DNA from: an uncultured Muribaculum sp.
GTDB lineage: Bacteria > Bacteroidota > Bacteroidia > Bacteroidales > Muribaculaceae
DNA length: 16,680 nucleotides
Assembly (NCBI GenBank): GCA_947573015.1
Contig: CANPDS010000019.1
Location: forward strand, 1-16,680
Direction: 5' to 3'
Shown here: positions 1-5,705 of the stretch, piece after piece
How positions within the stretch are numbered: the first letter of the stretch is position 1
How the letters are laid out: the number at the start of each line of letters is the position of its first letter
Notes under the pieces: generated by a model
Database searches by the model: none
Told to the model about the DNA's origin: nothing
The model's input: only the letters and a program-made list of their open reading frames with translations
Made by a program: the position numbers and the translations under genes

Positions 1-2
1 AT

Positions 3-692
3 GCTACCGGTAACTATAGCTTTATCGCTCTCAATGGAGCTGAATATCCTTCCAACGAGACCGATGGTTCCGCCTCTGACACCAATTTCACTTTTGTGTG
101 TCCTACCGAGCAGGTGCTTAAGGGTATTGACAACACTCTCTTTGCTGTAGGAAATGATGATCTTCGTCCGCAGATGATGGGTATTCTGTGGGATATCAAG
201 CCTGATGGCATTGTGTTTGTGTCGACCGATACACGTAAACTTGTCCGTTACCGCAACAACATGTCGGAGCCTGGTCAGGAGGGCTCGTTTATCCTTCCGG
301 TAAAGCCGGCCACTGTCATTAAGAACGTGTTTGCCAAGGAAGAGTCGATCCGCATAACGGTGGAGCCGAAGAGCGTCACTTTCGAAAGTTCGTCGTATCG
401 TTTCAACTGTCGCTTCATCAAGGGCAATTTCCCCGACTATAACCGTGTCATACCGCAGAATAATCCCTATGTGGTGACTCTTGACCGCCAGCAGTTCCTC
501 ACCGCCATACGCCGTGTGGCTGTCTTCGTTGATCAGGGTCACGGACTTGTTAAGTTCCCCCGGAGCACTCAGAGCTTTCAGCATTGCCGGAGGGCTTTGG
601 GCACGCCATGTGCTCCGAGCCATATGGCTACCCCGAGATTTCCAAGTGCCCATACATGTAACCTGGAGATTTCATCAATGCAGCGACGTTAG
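3..692 (+). pseudogene. dnaN: DNA polymerase III beta sliding clamp, internal fragment with lost C-terminus
   Basis: The beta clamp is the ring-shaped processivity factor of DNA polymerase III. The reading frame enters at base 3 and matches the middle of Bacteroidales DnaN from roughly residue 105 to 256 (recalled family pattern). Landmarks are GNYSF, DDLRP, GSFILPVKPA, the strongly typical RVIPQNNPYVVTLDR, and IRRVAVFVDQGHGLVKF. Homology stops at about base 556. The remaining 45 codons to the stop at 690-692 resemble nothing in the family and are Cys/Arg/His-rich. Domain III, with the dimer surface and the C-terminal partner-binding cleft, is therefore absent. I do not find it in another frame or beyond the repeat island. 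The 5' end lies outside the window. Either a repeat island replaced the 3' part of this copy, or the assembly joined unrelated sequence here. dnaN is essential, so an intact copy must exist elsewhere if the break is real. The identity is secure; the cause of the break is not. Confidence 0.85.
557..682. other. Unassigned junction between dnaN and the repeat island
   Basis: This is the stretch between the end of DnaN homology and the first three-hairpin repeat. It contains an 8-bp inverted repeat (CGGAGCAC at 561-568, GTGCTCCG at 610-617) and a palindrome GCCATATGGC near 619-628. The dnaN frame runs through it but the translation looks random. It may be the outer edge of the mobile island or foreign sequence at an assembly join. 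Confidence 0.4.
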
Positions 693-791
693 TCGCGCAC
701 AGGAATGTAGCCTATGGTAAGCGCGGCGTTAGCCGTGCGCAACCATAGGTCAATGAATTCCCCCCCAACAAAATGCTCCGCATAGCGGAGC
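683..791 (+). repeat. Three-hairpin REP-like module, copy A (left flank of the RAYT gene)
   Basis: Three consecutive stem-loops are visible. HP1 is GCGAC-GTTA-GTCGC (683-696). HP2 is an imperfect hairpin from CCTATGGT to ACCATAGG (711-749) with a GTTA loop. HP3 is GCTCCGC-ATA-GCGGAGC (775-791). A C-rich linker with GAATTCCCCCCC lies between HP2 and HP3. The same order recurs in copies C and D and, inverted, in copy B on the other side of the transposase. This is the expected arrangement of REP palindromes around a REP-associated tyrosine transposase. Confidence 0.85.
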
Positions 792-850
792 GACTCAAAA
801 AAAATACATTCCCATTTGCATGCACAAACAAATTCACTTATATTTACCAA

Positions 851-1306
851 ATGGCAAACACATATACCCGCATATATCTACATTTAATATTTGCTGTCAA
901 AGGACGCGAATCGCTACTACCTATCTACATCCAACCCCGCGTGCACGCATATATGACATCAATTTTGAATAATTTAGGACATCATCCAATTGCCGTTGGA
1001 GGAATTGACAACCACGTTCATATTCTTTTAGGATACTCTCCAACGCAAAGCATCCCTGATCTTGCAAGAGAGCTGAAAGTATCTACCACTAAATTTATCA
1101 ACACCAATGGATTTATTCCTTTCGTATTTAATTGGCAAAGAGGATATTCATGCTTCTCTTATTCTCAATCGCAAGTCGAGGCCGTAAAACAATATATCCG
1201 CCATCAGCCGGAGCATCATAAAGGAATATCCCTTCGTGATGAAGTAATGAAGATCTATGAGAAATTTGGAGTGGAATATGATGAAAGATATATTTTTGAG
1301 GAATAG
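851..1306 (+). CDS. IS200/IS605-like Y1 transposase, probable RAYT (REP-associated tyrosine transposase)
   Basis: This 151-residue single-domain HUH enzyme cleaves and rejoins single-stranded DNA through a 5'-phosphotyrosine. The metal-binding HUH motif is HVH (His55, His57) in GGIDNHVHILL. The probable nucleophile is Tyr115 in VKQYIRHQPEHHK, following the family-typical FNWQRGYSCFSYSQSQ. The start MANTYTRIYLHLIF is chosen because Y1 homology begins there; an in-frame ATG at 773 lies inside hairpin HP3 and would add a non-homologous 26-residue leader. Length is normal and no frameshift is seen. No tnpB or IscB partner follows. Oppositely oriented three-hairpin repeats flank it (683-791 and 1341-1450), which favours a RAYT or REPtron over a classical IS200. 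The gene is AT-richer than its neighbours, consistent with horizontal acquisition. The Y1 family call is firm; the RAYT subclass rests mainly on the repeat context. Confidence 0.88.
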   Translation: MANTYTRIYLHLIFAVKGRESLLPIYIQPRVHAYMTSILNNLGHHPIAVGGIDNHVHILLGYSPTQSIPDLARELKVSTTKFINTNGFIPFVFNWQRGYSCFSYSQSQVEAVKQYIRHQPEHHKGISLRDEVMKIYEKFGVEYDERYIFEE

Positions 1307-1340
1307 TCTTTGATGTATAGAATGCTGTATATTTTTAGTC

Positions 1341-1450
1341 GCCCCGCTATGCGGAGCATAAACAACTACTATCACTAATCCCTATGGTTGCGCACGGCTA
1401 ACGCCGAGCTTACCATAGGCTATTGCCTTACCGCGACTAACGTCGCTCCG
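1341..1450 (-). repeat. Three-hairpin REP-like module, copy B (inverted, right flank of the RAYT gene)
   Basis: Read on the minus strand this is the same module as copy A. On the plus strand it appears as HP3 GCCCCGC-TAT-GCGGAGC (1341-1357), HP2 CCTATGGT to ACCATAGG (1381-1419), and HP1 GCGAC-TAAC-GTCGC (1433-1446). It differs from A in the HP3-HP2 linker, which lacks the GAATTCCCC tract. HP3 lies about 35 bases after the transposase stop and could also help end its transcript. Confidence 0.85.
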
Positions 1451-1465
1451 TTGGAGGAAGGATGT

Positions 1466-1560
1466 GTATCGTCCGGATGGAAGTTCTGCGACCATTCTGC
1501 GACAGCACGAAGTGCGTGCTCTGAGGCAGCGAGCCGGACAGGCTCGTATGTTCTGCGAAA
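1466..1560 (+). repeat. TTCTGCGA-rich repeat family, copy 1
   Basis: This roughly 95-base unit contains the octamer TTCTGCGA three times, a hairpin AGCACG-AAGTG-CGTGCT (1504-1520) and a hairpin CGAGCC-GGACA-GGCTCG (1530-1546). A close copy lies inverted at 2025-2123 and a shorter direct copy at 2228-2306. It is distinct in sequence from the three-hairpin module. No coding potential is apparent. Confidence 0.75.
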
Positions 1561-1562
1561 CA

Positions 1563-1690
1563 ACAACCATTCCCCTCATAATTAGCAAAATGGAAGAGGC
1601 GAGATCTATGGCAAAAGTTGGCCAGGGGAAAGGCGATAGTTAAAATAGAGAGAAAATGGATAACTATACCTATGTTTTGGGTCAGATGTC
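1563..1690. other. Spacer within the repeat island, nothing recognised
   Basis: This is AT- and purine-rich sequence between the second-family repeat copy 1 and three-hairpin copy C. I see no conserved reading frame, hairpin or promoter in it. Confidence 0.4.
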
Positions 1691-1696
1691 ATCCAC

Positions 1697-1821
1697 GGAG
1701 CGGCATTAGCCGCGGTAAGGCAATAGCCTATGGTAAGCTCGGCGTTAGCCGAGCTTACCATAGGTCAACGAATTCCCCCCAACAAAATGCTCCGCATAGC
1801 GGGGCGACTACACTCATTGAC
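1697..1821 (+). repeat. Three-hairpin REP-like module, copy C (perfect HP2)
   Basis: HP1 is GCGGC-ATTA-GCCGC (1700-1713). HP2 (1727-1764) is a perfect 17-bp stem, CCTATGGTAAGCTCGGC, closed by a GTTA loop. HP3 is GCTCCGC-ATA-GCGGGGC (1789-1805), followed by GACTACACTCATTGAC shared with copy D. The start of this unit aligns with copy D at 1851. HP2 is the best preserved of the four copies and may represent the functional form. Confidence 0.85.
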
Positions 1822-1850
1822 AACACCAACCCATCAGATCAGCGACGGAG

Positions 1851-1977
1851 GGAGCGGCGTCAGCCGCGGGAAGGTAATAGCCTATGGTAAGCTCGGCGTT
1901 AGCCGTGCGCAACCATAGGTCAACGAATTCCCCTCCAACAAAATGCTCCGCATAGCGGGGCGACTACACTCATTGAC
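1851..1977 (+). repeat. Three-hairpin REP-like module, copy D (direct repeat of C)
   Basis: HP1 is GCGGC-GTCA-GCCGC (1854-1867). HP2 spans 1881-1919 and carries the imperfect right arm seen in copy A (GCCGTGCGC). HP3 is GCTCCGC-ATA-GCGGGGC (1945-1961). It is near-identical to copy C over 125-127 bases, with compensatory-looking changes in HP1 that keep its stem paired. C and D form a tandem pair separated by 29 bases. Confidence 0.85.
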
Positions 1978-2024
1978 CAGCTTAATCCCCGAAACCACAC
2001 GTTTTTTTCATTTAGCTCATTATA

Positions 2025-2123
2025 TTTCGCAGAACACACGAGCCTGTCCGGCTCGTTGCCTCAGAGCACGCACTTCGTGCTTTTCGCAGAACATCCGCAG
2101 AACCTTACCATCCGGATGATACA
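2025..2123 (-). repeat. TTCTGCGA-rich repeat family, copy 2 (inverted)
   Basis: This is the reverse complement of copy 1 with few changes. It keeps the CGAGCC/GGCTCG and AGCACG/CGTGCT stems, the TTCTGCG octamers and the outer TCCGGATG. With copy 1 it forms an inverted pair about 460 bases apart that encloses three-hairpin copies C and D. Confidence 0.75.
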
Positions 2124-2227
2124 ACTGAGTTTTAATGATTTAGGTTGACTCAAAATAGTGAGTTTTCCTGGGTTCTGTTAACTCAAAATTCTGAACGACA
2201 TATCGCTGTCAATCCATCAGCATCGGG

Positions 2228-2306
2228 AAGTTCTGAGAATATTCTGCGACAAGCACGAAGTGCGTGCTCTGCGACAGCTGGACGAATGACAGCGTGTTCT
2301 GCGAAA
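2228..2306 (+). repeat. TTCTGCGA-rich repeat family, copy 3 (shorter, diverged)
   Basis: This copy has the same orientation as copy 1. It retains ATTCTGCGACAAGCACGAAG and the CGTGCTCTG segment, and ends in GTTCTGCGAAA, but the CGAGCC-GGACA-GGCTCG hairpin is replaced by unrelated sequence of similar length. It is likely a decayed or variant member. The flanking 2129-2227 and 2307-2408 hold no gene I can support. Confidence 0.65.
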
Positions 2307-2408
2307 TCACAGCCATTACACGCATTTTATAATGGGTTAAATGAAAGAACCGTGTCGAAACCATATGATCCAAGCAGCGAAGCAGAAGCGACATTGCCGG
2401 AATTTTCG

Positions 2409-2416
2409 TAAATTTG
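2409..2416 (+). promoter_or_regulatory. Bacteroidetes -7 box upstream of mtnN
   Basis: TAAATTTG matches the TAnnTTTG -7 consensus and sits 25 bases before the mtnN ATG, giving a leader of roughly 20 bases. No clear TTTG -33 element is found at the usual 19-21 base spacing, so the call rests on one box and its position. Confidence 0.5.
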
Positions 2417-2441
2417 CAATCCAATTTATAATCAGCAAGCA

Positions 2442-3134
2442 ATGAAAATAGGCATAATAGTGGCAATGGGCAAGGAGCTTGAGCTTCTGTTGCCACATAT
2501 AGATGGTCGGCGGGAAGTAGAGCTACCTGGCGGACAGACACTCCACACAGGCACGATGAACGGCGGACGCCACGAGATAGCCGCCATGCAGAGCGGCATA
2601 GGAAAAGTAAATGCCGCACTTGGCACCGCTCTGCTTATCGACACCTTTCACCCTGAGCTGGTGATAAATACCGGCGTAGCAGGCGGCACAGGCTCCGATG
2701 CACGTGTGATGGATGTCGTGGTAGGCACCAATGTGGCCTATCACGATGTATGGTGCGGTCCATGCGCCGAACGAGGCCAGATACAAGGTATGCCACATTT
2801 TTTTGAAGGAGCTGCGCAGATAGTGGGACTGCCTGTGCTCGACACATTCCCGCGCCTGCATAAAGGCCTTATAGCAAGCGGCGATCAGTTTGTGGACAAT
2901 GCCGCCGATCTGGCCAAGATCGTAGCCCTCTACCCCGATGTAAAAGCTGTCGACATGGAGAGTGCCGCCATGGCCCAGACATGCCATATCAAGGGGGTGC
3001 CATTCACAAGCATACGCGTGGTGAGTGATACCCCGGGAAAAGAGGAAGACAACACCGGACAGTATCTCGATTTCTGGACTGCAGCTCCCCAAGCCACATT
3101 TGACACTCTCAACGCCATAATAGGCGCATTATAA
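2442..3134 (+). CDS. mtnN: 5'-methylthioadenosine/S-adenosylhomocysteine nucleosidase (MtnN/Pfs)
   Basis: This cytosolic enzyme hydrolyses S-adenosylhomocysteine to adenine and S-ribosylhomocysteine, and methylthioadenosine to adenine and methylthioribose. The 230-residue length is normal. The N-terminus MKIGIIVAMGKELELL has the catalytic Glu12 of the E. coli enzyme. AVDMESAAMAQTC carries the ribose-binding Met-Glu pair (Glu173), and SIRVVSDTPGKE carries the catalytic Asp (Asp196). VINTGVAGG and IASGDQF are also family-typical. It begins directly after the repeat island with its own -7 box. luxS follows 52 bases downstream on the same strand; the two encode consecutive steps, and in Porphyromonas gingivalis pfs and luxS are known to be cotranscribed. 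All key residues are present and the assignment is secure. Confidence 0.96.
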   Translation: MKIGIIVAMGKELELLLPHIDGRREVELPGGQTLHTGTMNGGRHEIAAMQSGIGKVNAALGTALLIDTFHPELVINTGVAGGTGSDARVMDVVVGTNVAYHDVWCGPCAERGQIQGMPHFFEGAAQIVGLPVLDTFPRLHKGLIASGDQFVDNAADLAKIVALYPDVKAVDMESAAMAQTCHIKGVPFTSIRVVSDTPGKEEDNTGQYLDFWTAAPQATFDTLNAIIGAL

Positions 3135-3186
3135 GAGAGTAAGAGGTTCCGTCAAACTATTTTTATCACGACTGCTTACATAAGCG

Positions 3187-3666
3187 ATGAAAAAGATACC
3201 GAGCTTCACCGTCAATCATCTCACTCTCCGACGCGGCATATACCTTTCGCGTCGCGACTCATACCTAGATGGCGAAACCATCACGACATTCGACATACGC
3301 ATGACCGAGCCAAACCGCCAGCCGGCCATAGATGGAGCAGCCCTCCACACCATCGAGCACCTTGCCGCCACATATCTGCGCAACCGTGAGGATTATGAGG
3401 GCGACGTGATCTACTGGGGTCCGATGGGATGCCGCACGGGCAACTATCTGGTGATGCGCGGCGACTATACTCCAGCCGAAATACTCCCGTTGATGCGCGA
3501 CACCATGCGGTTTATAGCGGAGTTTGAAGGGGATATCCCCGGTGCGACGCCACGCGACTGCGGCAACTACTCATACATGGACCTCAGCGAAGCACGCCGT
3601 CAGGCACGCCGTTATCTCGACGAAGTGCTGCTCGATCCGGACATGCCCACTGAATATCCAGAATGA
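3187..3666 (+). CDS. luxS: S-ribosylhomocysteine lyase (LuxS, AI-2 synthesis)
   Basis: LuxS splits S-ribosylhomocysteine into homocysteine and 4,5-dihydroxy-2,3-pentanedione, the precursor of autoinducer-2. The protein is 159 residues, a normal size. The metal site is complete: HTIEH supplies His54 and His58 with the catalytic Glu57, and RDCGNY supplies Cys125. The catalytic Cys82 lies in GPMGCRTGNY. The N-terminal SFTVNHLTLRRGIYLS matches the conserved dimer-edge region. It follows mtnN in the same operon, completing SAH recycling to homocysteine. Its TGA stop overlaps the ATG of the next gene in an ATGA junction (3663-3666), implying coupled translation. No separate promoter is evident in the 52-base gap before it. 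Confidence 0.97.
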   Translation: MKKIPSFTVNHLTLRRGIYLSRRDSYLDGETITTFDIRMTEPNRQPAIDGAALHTIEHLAATYLRNREDYEGDVIYWGPMGCRTGNYLVMRGDYTPAEILPLMRDTMRFIAEFEGDIPGATPRDCGNYSYMDLSEARRQARRYLDEVLLDPDMPTEYPE

Positions 3667-4316
3667 AAGATATAAAGGCCATCCGTGGCCGATACTACAT
3701 ACACGGACTCATACAGGAGGGAGAGCATGAGCATCAGGACTTCAAATTTGCAATCTCCGACGCCTCCAAGATAGCCCATTCCATAAGCGCATTCGCCAAC
3801 AACGATGGGGGCAGGCTGCTCATCGGAGTTCGCGACAACGGCACAGTGGCCGGAGTGCGCTCCGAGGAAGATATCTATATGATCGAACAAGCGGCACAGC
3901 TCTACTGCCGCCCGTCGCAGCATGTAGAGATCACCGCATTTGCCGTAGAGGCCGGCGCCATAGTGGTGCGTGCGGAGATACCCAAGGCGTTGCGCCGACC
4001 TGTATACTCACGCGACACCGACGGCAGCTGGCGCGCATATTACCGCGTGAAAGATGAGAATATCGTGGCCCATCCGGTGATGCTTGCCGCATGGGAACGC
4101 CAGTCGCGCGGAGACAACACACTGTTTACCCTCTCGTCGGCTGAGACCACACTATTGTCATACCTCGACGAATGGGGCATGACCACCATCGAGCGCTACA
4201 TGGCCGGGGCCCACATATCGCATGCCACGGCTACCGACATAGTGTCGCGCCTCTATGCCATGGATATCCTCGACTTTGCCTACACCGGCTCAGAATTCGT
4301 CATCGTACGCAAATAA
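3663..4316 (+). CDS. Schlafen AlbA_2-domain protein with C-terminal winged-helix-like region, coupled to luxS
   Basis: A 217-residue protein. Residues about 18-135 fit the AlbA_2 (Schlafen) domain: a charged Glu/Asp-rich entry QEGEHEHQDFKF, then DASKIAHSISAFANNDGG and RLLIGVRDNGTVAGV, the most diagnostic stretch, and later AYYRVKDENIVAHP. Residues about 155-217 look like a small winged-helix segment. AlbA_2 proteins are variously annotated as ATP-binding, DNA-binding or transcriptional-regulator-like, and eukaryotic Schlafens include RNases, so the biochemical activity is not predictable. The start overlaps the luxS stop by four bases, so its synthesis is likely tied to LuxS. It is the last gene of the unit; a GC-rich hairpin follows 84 bases later. 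A regulatory link to AI-2 or the methyl cycle is suggested only by position. Confidence 0.8.
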   Translation: MKDIKAIRGRYYIHGLIQEGEHEHQDFKFAISDASKIAHSISAFANNDGGRLLIGVRDNGTVAGVRSEEDIYMIEQAAQLYCRPSQHVEITAFAVEAGAIVVRAEIPKALRRPVYSRDTDGSWRAYYRVKDENIVAHPVMLAAWERQSRGDNTLFTLSSAETTLLSYLDEWGMTTIERYMAGAHISHATATDIVSRLYAMDILDFAYTGSEFVIVRK

Positions 4317-4398
4317 GGGGGATATAATCTATCCACTGACAAAATCTGTTTACAACAAGCCCCGATATACACATTCAGATCCTCTGTAAAACTACAAC

Positions 4399-4431
4399 GC
4401 CCCGGACCGACAATCGCTGTCGGTCCGGGGC
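4399..4431. terminator. Strong GC hairpin after the mtnN-luxS-AlbA_2 operon
   Basis: A 14-bp perfect stem (GCCCCGGACCGACA paired with TGTCGGTCCGGGGC) has a 5-base loop ATCGC. With one bulge the stem extends to flanking AACG/CGTT. It lies 83 bases after the AlbA_2 stop. The T-run is poor on the plus strand; the minus strand has GTAGTTTTAC after the hairpin. Termination is the likeliest role, but stabilisation of a 3' end is possible. Confidence 0.6.
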
Positions 4432-4638
4432 CGTTATAACTAACTTCGTATAATTATCCACTCGCAAAGTTACGTCATTATCATGACTGAAATAATACTT
4501 TATTTTGATGATTTTTGAGCCGTTTCGGAGCCATTTCTAATCAAAAATGACGATATGCGGACTTATAACACTAATCAACTGACTGTGAATCCACACCAAT
4601 GACACCCGTATGGGAGAATGTAAAAAGATTGCAGCATC
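4432..4638. other. Non-coding gap before the export operon promoter
   Basis: No gene is supported on either strand. CAAAGTTA at 4465-4472 reads TAACTTTG on the minus strand, a good -7 box pointing left into the hairpin at 4399-4431, but without a convincing -33 box. The rest is AT-rich sequence without visible structure. Confidence 0.4.
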
Positions 4639-4668
4639 TTGCAGTATCAACTATTTTTACTAATTTTG
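4639..4668 (+). promoter_or_regulatory. Bacteroidetes promoter of the export-kinase-phosphatase operon
   Basis: The -33 element TTG (4639-4641, within CTTG) and the -7 box TAATTTTG (4661-4668) are separated by 19 bases, matching the Bacteroides sigma-ABfr pattern TTTG-N19-TAnnTTTG apart from the first T. Transcription would begin near 4674, leaving a leader of about 185 bases before the first ATG. Confidence 0.65.
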
Positions 4669-4748
4669 TAATCCCTTAGATAATCGACTAATCTACGGGA
4701 ACTTTTATTCATACGACATTTGATAACAATCCAATTGCAAGGCCCACA

Positions 4749-4769
4749 TGACTTACAATATGTAAGTCA
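4749..4769. promoter_or_regulatory. Palindrome in the 5' leader of the export operon
   Basis: TGACTTACA-ATA-TGTAAGTCA is a perfect 9-bp inverted repeat with a 3-base centre, about 75 bases after the predicted transcription start and 92 before the first ATG. It could be a dimeric regulator operator or a leader-RNA hairpin. No U-run follows, so a simple attenuator is unlikely. No UpxY or RfaH-like gene is nearby. Confidence 0.4.
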
Positions 4770-4861
4770 AAATCAAAAACAGTCTAACATCGCCTGAACA
4801 CTTGGATACCGATTAGAGTTAATAGTAAAGCTAAAAATTACACACAACAATCATAGGAACG

Positions 4862-5680
4862 ATGAAGCAACTGCGCACACTTATCGCGGTAGTGGCCATT
4901 ATAGCCGCCACACTGTCAAGCTGCAAAACGCCAAAAGATGTAGTTTATTTTCAAGATATCGACTCTGTAGCAGTATTGGCTGTGGCCAACCCTCTTGAAA
5001 TCAAGATCCATCCGGAGGATAAACTTTCGATTATCGTAAACTCCAAGGATCCGCAGCTCGCCGACCTTTTCAACCTTCCCGTCACAGCACGCCGCATCGG
5101 CTACAAGGGAGAAAGCGCCCTCGCCCAGTCGCAGGAGATCTCGATCTATACCGTAGACAGTGAAGGCATGATCGACTTCCCCGTAATCGGCAAAATAAAA
5201 GTGGCCGGTCTCAACCGCCGCCAGATTTCCGACCTCATCAAAAACGAGCTCATCTCACGTCATCTCGTAAAGGACCCGACAGTGACTGTAGAGTTTGACA
5301 ACCTTTTTGTAAGTGTGCTCGGCGAAGTAAACCAACCCGGACGCTACAACCTCAACCGCGACAAGGTGACCCTGCTCGACGTGCTCGGCATGGCCGGCGA
5401 CCTCACCATCTTCGGTCGCCGCGACAATGTGGTGCTCATCCGCAATATCGACGGCAAAACATCGACCTATCGTGTGGATCTCACGAAAGTAGCCGATCTC
5501 TACCGCTCACCGGCCTACTTCGTACAGCAGAACGACGTAATCTACATCGAGCCCAACGACACCCGCACACGCCAGTCGACGGTCAACGGCAACAACCTGC
5601 GCTCCACCTCATTCTGGATCTCGGTAGCGTCCCTCCTCACATCCGTCGGTGTGCTCATCGTAAATATTGCAAACAACTAA
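4862..5680 (+). CDS. Polysaccharide export outer-membrane lipoprotein (Wza/BexD type)
   Basis: This outer-membrane lipoprotein forms the exit channel for capsular or exopolysaccharide. A lipoprotein signal peptide ends in the lipobox LSSC with lipidation at Cys21. Residues about 45-140 form the poly_export domain (LEIKIHPEDKLSIIV, then GMIDFPVIGKIKVAGL). Residues about 148-230 form an SLBB domain beginning VSVLGEVNQPGRYNL. The last 25 residues (FWISVASLLTSVGVLIVNI) form a hydrophobic helix, as expected for the membrane-spanning end. At 272 residues it is the short Bacteroidetes form. It opens a three-gene operon; the kinase partner starts 25 bases after its stop. No glycosyltransferase, flippase or polymerase accompanies it here, so the exported polymer cannot be named. 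Confidence 0.92.
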   Translation: MKQLRTLIAVVAIIAATLSSCKTPKDVVYFQDIDSVAVLAVANPLEIKIHPEDKLSIIVNSKDPQLADLFNLPVTARRIGYKGESALAQSQEISIYTVDSEGMIDFPVIGKIKVAGLNRRQISDLIKNELISRHLVKDPTVTVEFDNLFVSVLGEVNQPGRYNLNRDKVTLLDVLGMAGDLTIFGRRDNVVLIRNIDGKTSTYRVDLTKVADLYRSPAYFVQQNDVIYIEPNDTRTRQSTVNGNNLRSTSFWISVASLLTSVGVLIVNIANN

Positions 5681-5705
5681 TCATCTCACCTCAATAGTTC
5701 AAGAC

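Larger units (their letters stand above)
683..1450. mobile_element. Candidate REPtron: RAYT gene bracketed by inverted three-hairpin repeats
   Basis: The unit runs from copy A through the Y1 transposase to inverted copy B. Both ends present HP1 outermost and HP3 innermost, so the element is symmetric apart from the gene. I see no obvious target-site duplication at the outer edges, which is expected because Y1 enzymes do not create them. The exact boundaries are uncertain; the outer end could extend into 557-682 on the left or into the second repeat family on the right. Confidence 0.6.

Noticed and set aside
773..850. Upstream ATG that would extend the Y1 transposase by 26 residues.
   Set aside because: It lies inside hairpin HP3 and the added residues are not homologous; the family start fits at 851.
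1618..1918. Short open frames across the three-hairpin repeats.
   Set aside because: Their translations simply read the repeat units (GVSRGKAIAYGKLGVSRA) in parallel frames, with no family resemblance.
683..1977. Repeated units that might suggest a CRISPR array.
   Set aside because: Units are over 100 bases, few, in both orientations and irregularly spaced, are internally palindromic, and no cas genes are present.
2523..3092. Long open frame antisense to mtnN.
   Set aside because: mtnN has all catalytic residues on the plus strand; the antisense frame is a by-product of its base composition.
4441..4454. A 14-base exact match to part of a loxP arm (TAACTTCGTATAAT).
   Set aside because: The opposite arm is only about 7 of 13 matched, no recombinase gene is present and the sequence is AT-rich, so chance is the simplest explanation.
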